From positions 34,906 through 98,905 of the forward strand of contig NZ_JAGJEH010000017.1 of the NCBI RefSeq assembly GCF_018100925.1: 64,000 nt of DNA, given 5' to 3'. The notes below the pieces were generated by a model, which saw only the letters and a list, made by a program, of their open reading frames with translations, was not told the origin of the DNA and ran no database searches. Positions 15,696 to 25,607 of this stretch are shown one piece after another. A program made the position numbers and the translations under genes. Origin of the DNA: Pseudoalteromonas luteoviolacea. Its GTDB lineage: Bacteria; Pseudomonadota; Gammaproteobacteria; Enterobacterales; Alteromonadaceae. Each line of letters starts with the position of its first letter. Within the stretch, counting starts at the first letter, position 1.

Positions 15696-17762
15696 TTAGT
15701 CAGTTGGTTGTGGCAGCAAAGATATGAAAAATGCCATTTCTAACGCTTTTTCATGTAAGCTCTTAAATCTGCCTGAAGCACCACCGTGCCCCGCATCCAT
15801 ATCTGTTTTAAATACCAATACGTTGTCGTCAGTTTTCAGTTCTCTGAGCTTGGCAACCCATTTCATTGGCTCCCAGTATTGGACTTGCGAGTCATGCAGA
15901 CCAGTAGTGACCAAAGTATTAGGATAGTCCTTCGCCGCTAAATTGTCATAGGGAGAATAGGATAAAATTGTCTCGTAATCGGCTAACTGATTAGGATTGC
16001 CCCACTCGTCATATTCATTGGTCGTTAAAGGAATAGATTCATCAAGCATGGTGGTCAATACATCCAAAAATGGCACATGACATCCAACACCTAAATACAG
16101 CTCTGGCGCCTGATTCATCACAGCGCCCATTAATAATCCACCTGCACTGCCACCAGATGCGAAGATCTTATCTGTCGCGCCGTACTGTTGCGTGGTTAAA
16201 GCGCGCGTCACATCCACAAAGTCATTAAAGCTATTTTCTTTATTGGCCTTTTTGCCATTTTCATACCACTGGCGACCAAGCATTTCCGAGCCGCGAATAT
16301 GTGCAATTACGTAAACAAATCCTCTATCCAATAAACTCAACGTCGAGCTGGAAAACACCGGATCGATTGTATAACCGTAGGCGCCATAACCATATTGCAA
16401 CAACGGGTTGGTGCCATCTTTATTGAAAAGAGATTTACGATACACAATAGAAACAGGTACTTTTTCGCCATCGCGGGCTGTGATATGTATACGCTCAGAT
16501 GCATAGTCCTGTGGCTTAAAGTCTCCTAGCACTTTGACTTGCTTCTTCAGCGTTTTTTGTCCCGTTGCCAAATCACACTCATAAACGCTGCTTGGCGTAG
16601 TTAGGCTTGAGTAAGTAATACGCACCGACGTTGAACTCGGCTCCGGATTATACCCTAAGCCAGCAAAGTAACATTCATCGGCAAAGCCTAGCTGATAACT
16701 CGCACCTGAATAATCGTGGATCACAAAACGGATCTGACCCATTTCCCGTTCCGTGATCACAAAGTGCGAATCAAACAGCTCTAGACCTTCCAATAACACA
16801 TTTTTACGGTGTGCGATTAGCTCCTGCCACTGGTTTGGGTCATTTACCGCATCCAATGCAACACGTACCATGCGAAAATTTTTCGCATCACTATTAGTCA
16901 GTAGATAGTAATACTCGCCAAACTTATCTAAACCATACTCATGGCCCTCTTGACGTGCTAGCAGTCGCTGGAAATCGCCCATCGGCTGCTCAGCATCAAG
17001 ATAAAGGACATCACTGGTTTCTGTCGCAGATAAATATATAAAGATTTGGCTGTCGTCGCGGCTTTTGCCTAGGCCCATGTAATATTGACTGTCTTGCTCT
17101 TCGTAAACGAGTACATCTTCACTTTGCGGCGTACCTAGAACATGACGGTAGACTTGAAACCCAAGTAGCGTTTGAAGGTCTTTTTTCACGTAAAATACAG
17201 TGCGATTGTCATTGGCCCAGATCACTTCACCTTCCGTTTCAAGGAGGCAATCTTCCAACATTTGACCTGTGGTTAAATCTTTAAACTTCACGGTATAAAT
17301 GCGGCGGCCATCGGTGTCTTCGCTATACGCCAGTAAGTTATCATTTGGACTTACTGTCAAGTCTGCCAATTCGTAGTATTCAAACTCTTTGGCTAACTCA
17401 TTCACATCGAGCAATAAGCTTTTGTCATCCATCGCTTCATTCAACGCACGATAGTGACGGCCATACTCTTCCTCACCGCTTACCTCATTGGTATACCAAT
17501 AGCGACCATCTTTTACTGGCACGGATGAATCATCTTTGACGATACGCCCTTTCATTTCTTCAAACAGCTGGTCTTGAAGACTTTTTTGCGGTGTCATCAC
17601 CGCTTCACAGTAATCATTTTCAGCTTTTAAGTGGGCTAATATCTCGTCATTTTGACGCTTATCATCACGCATCCAGTAATAATTATCTGTCCTTTTATGC
17701 CCATGAATTTCCATTTCATGTGGTACTTTTTTAGCCACTGGCGGGGTAAGCGCTTTGGTCAT
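15696..17762 (-). CDS. ptrB: Oligopeptidase B (protease II), S9A family
   Basis: A 688-residue serine peptidase that cuts short peptides after Arg or Lys. The N-terminal half is a seven-bladed propeller that admits only small peptides, and the C-terminal half (about 420-688) is the alpha/beta hydrolase. Motifs: the N-terminal HGHKRTDNYYWMRDD; GYGAYGYTIDPVFSSS; the nucleophile segment ASGGSAGGLLMGAV; the acid region GLHDSQVQYWEPMKW; and the histidine region TDMDAGHGGASGR. Length is normal (about 680-700). There is no signal peptide, so it is cytoplasmic. The ATG is at 17762, with CAGGAA upstream. Confidence 0.94.
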   Translation of the reverse strand: MTKALTPPVAKKVPHEMEIHGHKRTDNYYWMRDDKRQNDEILAHLKAENDYCEAVMTPQKSLQDQLFEEMKGRIVKDDSSVPVKDGRYWYTNEVSGEEEYGRHYRALNEAMDDKSLLLDVNELAKEFEYYELADLTVSPNDNLLAYSEDTDGRRIYTVKFKDLTTGQMLEDCLLETEGEVIWANDNRTVFYVKKDLQTLLGFQVYRHVLGTPQSEDVLVYEEQDSQYYMGLGKSRDDSQIFIYLSATETSDVLYLDAEQPMGDFQRLLARQEGHEYGLDKFGEYYYLLTNSDAKNFRMVRVALDAVNDPNQWQELIAHRKNVLLEGLELFDSHFVITEREMGQIRFVIHDYSGASYQLGFADECYFAGLGYNPEPSSTSVRITYSSLTTPSSVYECDLATGQKTLKKQVKVLGDFKPQDYASERIHITARDGEKVPVSIVYRKSLFNKDGTNPLLQYGYGAYGYTIDPVFSSSTLSLLDRGFVYVIAHIRGSEMLGRQWYENGKKANKENSFNDFVDVTRALTTQQYGATDKIFASGGSAGGLLMGAVMNQAPELYLGVGCHVPFLDVLTTMLDESIPLTTNEYDEWGNPNQLADYETILSYSPYDNLAAKDYPNTLVTTGLHDSQVQYWEPMKWVAKLRELKTDDNVLVFKTDMDAGHGGASGRFKSLHEKALEMAFFISLLPQPTD

Positions 17763-18000
17763 ATAGTTGTTCCTGATTTGTTATTATTCATCCAGTTTAA
17801 CATAGCAATGTGTGAGGTACAGCTTTGTACCATAACCTACATTAGTATCTTAATAATGCCTCAATAGTCTACACACATACGTTGATTATCTGGATTTATT
17901 AAAAGCCTGATTACTGAGCAAGACGAATTACGAAAGTGTTACTTTATAACTTTAAAGTTGACAACACCACCGCGCCTAGTTTTACAAAATAAAAACAAAA

Positions 18001-18029
18001 AACCCAGCACTAGGCTGGGCTTTTTTTGA
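18001..18029. terminator. Terminator of the RND efflux operon
   Basis: AACCCAGCAC-TA-G-GCTGGGC type stem with A-rich left and T7 right flanks; it works in both directions and lies 15 bases beyond the stop of the RND gene. Confidence 0.82.
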
Positions 18030-18043
18030 TACATTTTAATTAT

Positions 18044-21000
18044 TTATGCAATTTTCTGAGCAGAGCCTTTCTTAAAGCCCTTACGCTTGCTCTTCAACTT
18101 TGAAAACACACTCTGAATATCGACCAGAATAATGTACAAACATGGTACCAATACTAAGGTGATCAACGTTGCAAACAGCACTGCAAAACCAAGTGAAATC
18201 GCCATTGGGATCACAAACTTAGCCTGCAAGCTGGTTTCAAAGATAATAGGGGTTACACCCGCAAATGTAGTGATAGACGTCAAAGTGATCGCTCTAAAGC
18301 GCGCACATCCAGCCTCAATAACCGCATCCTTCAAAGCCACGCCTTCTTTTCGCACTTGGTTGACATAATCGGTCATGACGAGCGAGTCATTGATCACAAC
18401 CCCTGCGGCCGCAATTAAACCAAAGGTCGACATCATGCTCATATCCAAGCCATTTAGCCAATGCCCCCAAACGGCACCGATCAAGCTAAATGGAATAACC
18501 GACATAATGATCAGAGGCTGAGAATAACTCTTCAAAGGCACAGCCAGTAAAATGTAAACTATCATCATACCTGCAGCAAAGAACATAACCTGTTCATCTG
18601 CTTGAGCCTGTGTTTCCTCAACCGAGCCACCCAACTCTGTTTTCACCTCTGGAAATTGCTCCGTCAGTCTAGGTAATAAGTCCTCTCGGATATTTTCGAC
18701 AACTTGCGATGGCTCAATGGTTTGCTCATCGATACTACCGTACACGTACACAGTACGATAGCCGCCTTCACGACGAATGTAACTAACGCCAGGTTTCTCG
18801 GTAAATTCAACCACATCGCCAAGCACGACCTCACGGCCGTCCGGTGTTTTGATCAGTGCATACTTGAGCGAGGCAACCGCCTCTCGATCCAGCTCTGGGT
18901 AACGAACCATCACACGGATTTCTTCACCATCTCGGATCAATCGCTGTGCTTCACCACCATAAAAGCTATCTCCTATTTGGTTCGCAACATCGGCCAAATT
19001 CAAGCCTAGGTCATAAGCAACAGGTTTAAGCGAAAGTTGCACTTCTTTGCTTGGTGGATCGATCGTAGAGCTGATATCAAACAAGCCTTTTTCTTGTTGC
19101 AGCATTGCGATGAACTGTCTGCCCGCAGCATTCAAAGTATCAACATCTGGACCATATAGCAGATAACCAAATTCACCATCGCCACTGCCTTCATCGTTTA
19201 CATCGTCAATCACCAAGAGTGACTTCACACCAGCAACAGAAGGCATGGCCTCACGCCAGCGACGAGATAATTCAAACGCATCAAATGGACGCAAATCTTC
19301 ATCTACCAATACAGCTAATACACTGCCTTCCGTGCGGCCTTCATTCCACACTAAAATGTCTCGGATCATTTTCTGACCATGCTCGCGTTCAATGTCTTTA
19401 TCAACCTCGAGCATCATGCTTTCTATTTGCTGTAACGCCGACATAGTCTGCTCATCTGACACATTATCATTGAGCATTATCTTCACCATTGGGAAGTCGT
19501 GAGGTACTTTTGGCAGCGGTACAAAGCGCACTTGATTCGATGTTATCAAAGACATACTCACTAAAAATACTGCGATAAAGCCACAAAATACCGACCATCG
19601 CCATGCAACCGCTTTTTCAATAAAGTTTCGATAAGGGCCATTTACAAAAGCAAAGAAATGTTTGTTAAAACGTGCACGTCTGCTGTTTTCACGTAGTGGC
19701 TTAAATTTGGTATGACCAATATGGGCTGGTAAGATCCACTTTGATTCAATCAAACTGAATACTAAGCATAAGATCACCACAATGGATATCGATTTGAAAA
19801 AGGCGCCTTGCGGTCCACTCGACATCACCATAGGTGCAAATACAGCCATGGTTGTCAAAACACCAAAGGTCGCAGGTGTCGCTACTCGCTTTGCACCTCT
19901 TACTACACTGTCAACACTGGGGCCACTGCGTTCAACTTCGGTATAGGCAGCCTCCCCAATCACTATGGCATCATCGACAACAATCCCCAGCACCATGATG
20001 AAAGCGAACAAGGACACAATATTAATGCTGATCCCAAACGCTGGCATCAACATAATCGCGCCAAGGAAACACACAGGTAAACCTATCATTACCCACAGTG
20101 CCAATTTAAAGCGTAAGAAGATCGACAGCATTATGGCAACCAAAATTGCCCCTTGCAGCATGTTTTTCTTCATCATTTCAAGACGCGCATCAAGATAGTA
20201 CGTCATATCAACGATAGGCGTTAACGTTACCCCTTCAGGTAATGTGGTGTTTTTTGCCTCAATGTATGCGTGCACAGTCTTAGCAACCGGGATCATATTT
20301 TGCTCTTTGGTCGCTTTTACTGATAGAAACGCCGCATTGATGCCGTTTTGTTTGAAGTAGAACTCACCTTCTACAAATTCATCTTTGATCACCGCGACAT
20401 CTTGTAGATAAATTTTGGCGCCATTGCTCCCCACTTTAACAGGGATACGTTTAAACTCGTCACCTCGGTACTTCTGATTTTCGACACGCACAGAGATAAT
20501 CCCGGCTTCTGTACGGATTTCACCTGCAGAAATATTAGTTGAATAGCGACGAATTGAATTACTTACATCGCTAATGGTTAAACCATAACGGCGTAATGTG
20601 TCAGGATCAATTTCAATGGCAATTTCATAGGCTGGAGTACTCCGTTCAACCAAGGACACATTAGAAAGCTGCAGAAGCTCATCTTCCACCTCTTTCGCCA
20701 GCGGCTTAAGCTCTTTGAGCGGAATGTCAGCAGCCAGTGCCATTTGGATCACATCTTGGCGAAATTCAACTTGCTGTACCCTGATAGGTTCCATCGCAGC
20801 GGGAAAGGTCGCGATCCCATCAACACGCGTCCGCACTTTTTCCACCACATCGCTTAAATCGGCATCCGTATCAATTTCCAACTGAACGCTGCCGCTTCCG
20901 CGACGTGCACGATATACACCTTTATCAACCTCAGTGACATCTTTGAGTGCCTCTTCAATTTTGATCAAGATGCTCTCTTCAATTTCTTGTGGAGACGCCC

Positions 21001-21184
21001 CTGGGTAACTCGCATTGATGCTAACAAAATTCAGCTCAATGCTAGGAAACATTTGCCGCTGAATAGTGAAATAGCTCACTATACCCATGATCAGAATAAA
21101 GACCATCATAAGGTTTGCAGCGACAGAGTTATGCGCAAAATATGCGATTAACCCTTTTTGGGAAGTTCTTATTTGCTCACTCAT
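18044..21184 (-). CDS. RND efflux pump, inner-membrane permease
   Basis: A 1046-residue HAE1-type RND protein, a proton-driven trimeric exporter of drugs or lipophilic compounds working with an adaptor and an outer-membrane channel. It has the usual duplicated layout: a first membrane helix (about 22-40), a large periplasmic porter part, helices 2-6 (about 345-490), a second periplasmic part and helices 8-12. The proton-relay motif is visible in helix 4 (GIVVDDAIVIGEAAY), and the second repeat has GVVINDSLVMTDYV. Length is typical (1020-1050). AGGGAA precedes the ATG. It follows the adaptor gene by 16 bases, so the two are co-transcribed. No outer-membrane partner gene lies here; a TolC from elsewhere is expected. 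Confidence 0.93.
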   Translation of the reverse strand: MSEQIRTSQKGLIAYFAHNSVAANLMMVFILIMGIVSYFTIQRQMFPSIELNFVSINASYPGASPQEIEESILIKIEEALKDVTEVDKGVYRARRGSGSVQLEIDTDADLSDVVEKVRTRVDGIATFPAAMEPIRVQQVEFRQDVIQMALAADIPLKELKPLAKEVEDELLQLSNVSLVERSTPAYEIAIEIDPDTLRRYGLTISDVSNSIRRYSTNISAGEIRTEAGIISVRVENQKYRGDEFKRIPVKVGSNGAKIYLQDVAVIKDEFVEGEFYFKQNGINAAFLSVKATKEQNMIPVAKTVHAYIEAKNTTLPEGVTLTPIVDMTYYLDARLEMMKKNMLQGAILVAIMLSIFLRFKLALWVMIGLPVCFLGAIMLMPAFGISINIVSLFAFIMVLGIVVDDAIVIGEAAYTEVERSGPSVDSVVRGAKRVATPATFGVLTTMAVFAPMVMSSGPQGAFFKSISIVVILCLVFSLIESKWILPAHIGHTKFKPLRENSRRARFNKHFFAFVNGPYRNFIEKAVAWRWSVFCGFIAVFLVSMSLITSNQVRFVPLPKVPHDFPMVKIMLNDNVSDEQTMSALQQIESMMLEVDKDIEREHGQKMIRDILVWNEGRTEGSVLAVLVDEDLRPFDAFELSRRWREAMPSVAGVKSLLVIDDVNDEGSGDGEFGYLLYGPDVDTLNAAGRQFIAMLQQEKGLFDISSTIDPPSKEVQLSLKPVAYDLGLNLADVANQIGDSFYGGEAQRLIRDGEEIRVMVRYPELDREAVASLKYALIKTPDGREVVLGDVVEFTEKPGVSYIRREGGYRTVYVYGSIDEQTIEPSQVVENIREDLLPRLTEQFPEVKTELGGSVEETQAQADEQVMFFAAGMMIVYILLAVPLKSYSQPLIIMSVIPFSLIGAVWGHWLNGLDMSMMSTFGLIAAAGVVINDSLVMTDYVNQVRKEGVALKDAVIEAGCARFRAITLTSITTFAGVTPIIFETSLQAKFVIPMAISLGFAVLFATLITLVLVPCLYIILVDIQSVFSKLKSKRKGFKKGSAQKIA

Positions 21185-21200
21185 AGTTCATTCCCTGCTG

Positions 21201-22367
21201 TTACAGCTTTCCCACGTTATCAGAATCTCCATCTGCATCTTCAGAGCCGGCAACCTTGACAGCCATGCCGCGCTGCGGGTATTCCGGTAAGGTTACAACA
21301 ACTTTATCGTTGTTAGATAACCCTTCTCCGACCAAGTAATACCTGCCTTCTTCACGGATCACTTGTACCGGGCGAGGCTCGAGCTCCGCTTCTTCATTTA
21401 ATAGCCAAACCGTTTGGTTGTTCACGAGTTCTTGAGGAAGACGATAGATTTGACGAAGGGTTTTGCCCTCAAACTGCACTTGTACATAAGTACCAAATTT
21501 AATCGCCGGTGCATTGCTTATCAGCCCATATGGGTCTTCAATTCTAACCACTAAGCTACTCATGCGCGTTTGCTGATCAACGATACCTAAGTCACGATGA
21601 ATGACGGCGTCGCGAGTAAATCCATTAACACCTCTTTGCGTTAAAGTCGCCTTTAGCCCAGAAACTTGTTCAGGTAGAAAAATAGAGTCAAACCCTGCGA
21701 TAGGAATAACAATTTCTGCTTGCTCAATATTATTTAATTGTGCAACAGGGCTACCCGTACTGACAAACTGACCAAGACCCACTTCTCTCGACACAATCAA
21801 TGCATTGAATGGTGCGACAACTTCACAGTTATCAAGGTCACGTTGCGCCCTTTTAAGTGCCGCTTTCGCTGATTTCACCGCGGCTTTAGCACTCATTAGC
21901 TGAGGCTTTCGCAAGAATAAGTCAGTATGCTTTTTATTAGGGAAGCGCTTTGCCTCATCTGCGGCAACATCAGCCAGCGCTTGCTCCTCAATCAATTGAG
22001 CCTGTGCACTCGACAATGATGCTTCCGCTTGCAGTACCGCTGCCTGATAATTGTCCTTTTCAATGCGCAGTAGAACATCACCTTTGCTTACCACACCACC
22101 TGTGACAAAGTTAGAGTGCCAATATTCAATTTCACCAGAGACTTGTACGGAAAGCATGGTTTGCTCTAGCGGTGTGACTTCACCATAACTATTGATTAAA
22201 ACCTGATGGTCTTGCGCTTGCAGCGCTTCGACTTCTACAATGGGACGAGTATCCACTGCATCAGAAGCATCGTCGTTTTTGGCCACGGCATTAATGCCCT
22301 TAAACCCAATGATCCCTATACCCAACGCGACGAAGGGTATTATCCACTTCAGTATTCTTGCTTGCAT
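21201..22367 (-). CDS. RND efflux periplasmic adaptor (membrane fusion protein)
   Basis: A 388-residue adaptor linking the RND pump to an outer-membrane channel. An N-terminal anchor (ILKWIIPFVALGIGIIGF) is followed by the barrel-sandwich half (VSGEIEYWHSNFVTGGVVSKGDVLLRIEKDNY), a coiled-coil hairpin (about 105-175, rich in Ala, Glu and Gln), the second lipoyl half (VVAPFNALIVSREVGLGQFVSTGSPVAQL) and beta-barrel/MP domains. It is the first gene of the pair with the RND permease. A candidate operator palindrome lies 12 bases upstream of its ATG. Confidence 0.9.
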   Translation of the reverse strand: MQARILKWIIPFVALGIGIIGFKGINAVAKNDDASDAVDTRPIVEVEALQAQDHQVLINSYGEVTPLEQTMLSVQVSGEIEYWHSNFVTGGVVSKGDVLLRIEKDNYQAAVLQAEASLSSAQAQLIEEQALADVAADEAKRFPNKKHTDLFLRKPQLMSAKAAVKSAKAALKRAQRDLDNCEVVAPFNALIVSREVGLGQFVSTGSPVAQLNNIEQAEIVIPIAGFDSIFLPEQVSGLKATLTQRGVNGFTRDAVIHRDLGIVDQQTRMSSLVVRIEDPYGLISNAPAIKFGTYVQVQFEGKTLRQIYRLPQELVNNQTVWLLNEEAELEPRPVQVIREEGRYYLVGEGLSNNDKVVVTLPEYPQRGMAVKVAGSEDADGDSDNVGKL

Positions 22368-22378
22368 GACTGTACCTA

Positions 22379-22407
22379 TTGATAATTTCCTAGCGCTATA
22401 TTATCAA
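22379..22407 (-). promoter_or_regulatory. Inverted repeat upstream of the RND adaptor gene
   Basis: TTGATAAT-N13-ATTATCAA, perfect 8-bp arms, in the leader 12 bases before the ATG. This position and symmetry suit a repressor operator; no regulator gene is adjacent. Confidence 0.4.
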
Positions 22408-22456
22408 GATTTCTCTTCCCTAGGGTGTGACATTTGTAAGAATCTGTTACAACTTC

Positions 22457-24859
22457 TCAATAATTTTTCAACTGTCCAGAAAGGTGATAAATATCTATAG
22501 TAAACAACACCATAAATAAGACAAATACAGAAAATAAGTAACAGAACAACAAAGTGTAGGTCACACTGGGTAATAAACTTACCAAACCTAGGATTACACA
22601 TGTTGCGATTAAAAGCGCACCAGTAAAATGAGCTAGCCTGAATCGAACTTGCTCCTTTATCAGTTGCTTTCGTGTGGCACCTACTTGCTGCTTAATCAGT
22701 AATAGTGGCTTTTGCATTAACGCGATGTTACCCAGAAGCCCGTACAGCCCCACCAGCACTTGCATCGTCATTAAAAAGCTTAGTCCAAGGCCGCAATAAA
22801 AGCTTAAGACTGCCGCTTTATTCAATTGTGCCAAATCCACATCCAAATACGTCATATCTTGAATTCTTTGTGTACTCGCTTGCTGTTGTAATAGTTCGTT
22901 CAACTCCTGCTTATCCACTGTTTGCGCAGGCTTAAACTTGATCACCATATTGCACTCGTAAAAATCGTGGGGGTAATAAATAGTTGCGGGGGCGCCCAGA
23001 GCATGGCTGTAGATGTTTTCCACGATACCCACTAACTTAACTGCCTGAGCGTCTCGCCCGTACAGAGTCATGCCTATATCATCTAGTCCGATCCCTAACT
23101 TAGTTGCCGCCTGTCGATTAATGATGACCGATTGACGGGCGTCGCTATCGGCAGATACAAATGCGCTCCCCGCCAACAAATGCAAACCCAAAAGTGAAAA
23201 GTAATCTTCTCCTACCAGCTGAGATTGCATCGTGTGTTGCACCTCAGCGCCCGGTTGAGTACCTATCACAGCCAAATAGCTTGTATCCAATGGGCTGATA
23301 CTACTTAAAGACACTGATGCAATTTTTGGGTGTGCTAAGAGTGCTTGTTTATTAGATAAGAAAAGCTGTTTGCGAGCTAAAACAGCCTGTTCATCATGCT
23401 GCCAAGAGGTTTGATGGCGAGTAACAAAGACCACTTCTTCAGCATTTATACCTGACGGTACGCTCAGTTTGTTGCCAAAATATATCGCAGTCCACAGGCC
23501 AATACATAAGACAACCAGCCCGACACTAAGCTGGGCGATCAAAACCGAGGTGCTGAACCACTGTGGAAGTTGTTTCGCTTGACCTTTACCTGAGTTTTGT
23601 AAATTTTGATAGAGGCTGGAAAATGATAGCTGTTTAAATCCAAACACAGCATACCCTCTGGCAAATAGCAGCGCAATTCCTGCAACCATTAAATAATGCA
23701 CAACTTGCAGTTCTAACCAATCAAGGTGTGCCACTTCCTGTTTGCCAAAGTGGTGAATAGCTGTCACTCCCAACTCAGCTAAAACCAGTGCGAACATTGC
23801 CGCCAAGAGAAAGAGCACACTCACTTGCCAGCGGTGTGCAGCGCGTAAGGTATCCAATGGCGCTCCCAACACCGTTTTCAACACCCATTGCGCCTGCTGC
23901 TTCTTAATATCTAGCAAGTAAAAGGTCAGTAAGTTGACCAAAGTGATCAACAAAAAGGCCGCACCACTTAGCAACAACCATCGACTTGTCTGTTGCAAAT
24001 CTCCTTTGAGGTATTGCTGTAATGGTATGTACTCAAAGTGTAATTGATTGCGGATCGGACTACCAAAATCTGTAATACCAGCGCTAAATTGCTCATTCAA
24101 ATACGCTGAAATATCCGCTGGCACCCCAGTAGCAAGGGATTCGCTTCTAGTTCGACCAACCAAAAAAGTGTTGTAGCGCACCGTTATATGTTCTCGTAAT
24201 ACATTTGTGTTATCAATCACATGTGCAAATGACACAAATACATCTGTCTGGCGATTTGGCATATACAGTTGCGGCTCTGTACGATCACATGCCACAACCC
24301 CAACAACGCGAAAGACTCGCTGATCAAGCTCCATGCTATATGACGGACTTGACGCCAGTGCGCTCTGAGCTAATAGCGCTGGCATATAACGCTCGGCAAA
24401 ACATTGACTAACTACCACTTCAGGCGCTGTTACACCATCTTGCTGCTGCTCGCTAAAATATCTTCCCTGTATCAGTGTTTGCCCAAATAAGGAAAAAAAC
24501 TCGTGAGAGGTGTAAGTCATATTAAGTTGAGGTTGCTGCACATGATCCATATATAGCGCTTCCCCATAGTAAACTGGAACGGCCATAGAAAGAGAGGAGT
24601 CCTGGCTAGCTATATACTGTGCCGCAATGTTAGACAGCGCATTGCTCATCACTTGCTCATCTTTTTGATTCGTCATGCTGCCACGCAACCACACCAATGA
24701 TTCATCTTGTGGGTAGGGTAACGGGGCATAAGCATGCCAAGTAATCAAGCTAACAATGGTGCCGCCTGCCAACGCACTTGCCAACAACACCACAAACAAC
24801 ACTGTAAATTTTGTCTTTTTAAACAGCTCTGAAATCGAGCTGAAGTTTTCTTTTCGCAT
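22457..24859 (-). CDS. ABC transporter permease, MacB/FtsX type with two FtsX units
   Basis: An 800-residue membrane protein. The start is the ATG at 24859; the in-frame TTG one codon earlier is not needed. It has an N-terminal helix (about 18-40), a periplasmic MacB-type domain (about 45-280), three helices (about 290-420), then a second periplasmic domain and three helices at the C-terminus (about 690-795). This duplicated layout occurs in permeases that act as one-chain dimers with a MacB/LolD-type ATPase and usually move peptides or lipids out of the membrane or drive an exporter by mechanotransmission. The substrate is unknown. It is the third gene of a HlyD-ATPase-permease operon (14 bases after the ATPase). 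Confidence 0.85.
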   Translation of the reverse strand: MRKENFSSISELFKKTKFTVLFVVLLASALAGGTIVSLITWHAYAPLPYPQDESLVWLRGSMTNQKDEQVMSNALSNIAAQYIASQDSSLSMAVPVYYGEALYMDHVQQPQLNMTYTSHEFFSLFGQTLIQGRYFSEQQQDGVTAPEVVVSQCFAERYMPALLAQSALASSPSYSMELDQRVFRVVGVVACDRTEPQLYMPNRQTDVFVSFAHVIDNTNVLREHITVRYNTFLVGRTRSESLATGVPADISAYLNEQFSAGITDFGSPIRNQLHFEYIPLQQYLKGDLQQTSRWLLLSGAAFLLITLVNLLTFYLLDIKKQQAQWVLKTVLGAPLDTLRAAHRWQVSVLFLLAAMFALVLAELGVTAIHHFGKQEVAHLDWLELQVVHYLMVAGIALLFARGYAVFGFKQLSFSSLYQNLQNSGKGQAKQLPQWFSTSVLIAQLSVGLVVLCIGLWTAIYFGNKLSVPSGINAEEVVFVTRHQTSWQHDEQAVLARKQLFLSNKQALLAHPKIASVSLSSISPLDTSYLAVIGTQPGAEVQHTMQSQLVGEDYFSLLGLHLLAGSAFVSADSDARQSVIINRQAATKLGIGLDDIGMTLYGRDAQAVKLVGIVENIYSHALGAPATIYYPHDFYECNMVIKFKPAQTVDKQELNELLQQQASTQRIQDMTYLDVDLAQLNKAAVLSFYCGLGLSFLMTMQVLVGLYGLLGNIALMQKPLLLIKQQVGATRKQLIKEQVRFRLAHFTGALLIATCVILGLVSLLPSVTYTLLFCYLFSVFVLFMVLFTIDIYHLSGQLKNY

Positions 24860-24873
24860 CAACGTCGTTCCCG

Positions 24874-25599
24874 TTACAAAGGCCTATACATGTTTATCTC
24901 AGCCTTTGGCGCTGTATAACCACAACCTAGTAGTTCGCCATCAAACAGCTTCACTTGACGTGACGCCATATCAGCGTAACGTGGGTCGTGGGTGACCATG
25001 CAAATGGTGGTACCCTGTTGATGTAGCTCGCCAATTAACCCCATCACTGCATCACCACTCTTTGAGTCCAAATTTCCAGTTGCCTCATCAACCAATAAAA
25101 TACTAGGTTGTGTCACAAGTGCACGCGCAATGGCCACTCTTTGTTGTTGACCACCAGACAATTGGCCGGGGAGATGCTGCGCGCGATGAGAAAGGCCCAC
25201 CTTTTCTAAACATAACATGACTCTTTGTTGGGATTCCTGCGCGCTGAGCTTGGGCACACGGTAACGCAACGGTAGCGCCACATTATCAAATACCGACATC
25301 GCATCTACGAGGTTAAAAGATTGAAATATAAACCCAATATGTAAATTCCTTAACGCAGCAGCTTGGTCAAATGTTAAGTTGTCTACCGACTGGCCTGCCA
25401 ACCAGTAGCGCCCTGTCGACGCAGGCTCTAGCAAGCCCATAATCGACAATAAGGTAGACTTCCCACACCCAGAAGGACCTGATATGGATACAAACTCACC
25501 TTGCTCTATTGAAATATTGATATTTCTCAAAGCATGGGTTTGGAAATCCTGTGTTTCAAACACCTTTCCAATTCCCTGCATTTCAATCATGTTTTGCAT
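24874..25599 (-). CDS. ABC transporter ATPase, MacB/LolD type
   Basis: A 241-residue cytoplasmic ATPase. The ATG at 25599 is preferred because AGGAG lies five bases upstream; the in-frame GTG two codons earlier overlaps that site. Motifs: Walker A GPSGCGKST (about 42-50), Q-loop FQSFNLVDAMSVFDNVALPL, signature LSGGQQQR, Walker B ILLVDEATGNLD, and the H-loop MVTHD. The LVDEATGNLDS signature is that of the LolD/MacB/FtsE group, which works with FtsX-like permeases, in agreement with the next gene. It lies eight bases after the HlyD-type gene. Confidence 0.92.
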   Translation of the reverse strand: MQNMIEMQGIGKVFETQDFQTHALRNINISIEQGEFVSISGPSGCGKSTLLSIMGLLEPASTGRYWLAGQSVDNLTFDQAAALRNLHIGFIFQSFNLVDAMSVFDNVALPLRYRVPKLSAQESQQRVMLCLEKVGLSHRAQHLPGQLSGGQQQRVAIARALVTQPSILLVDEATGNLDSKSGDAVMGLIGELHQQGTTICMVTHDPRYADMASRQVKLFDGELLGCGYTAPKAEINMYRPL

Positions 25600-25607
25600 A
25601 TTCACTC

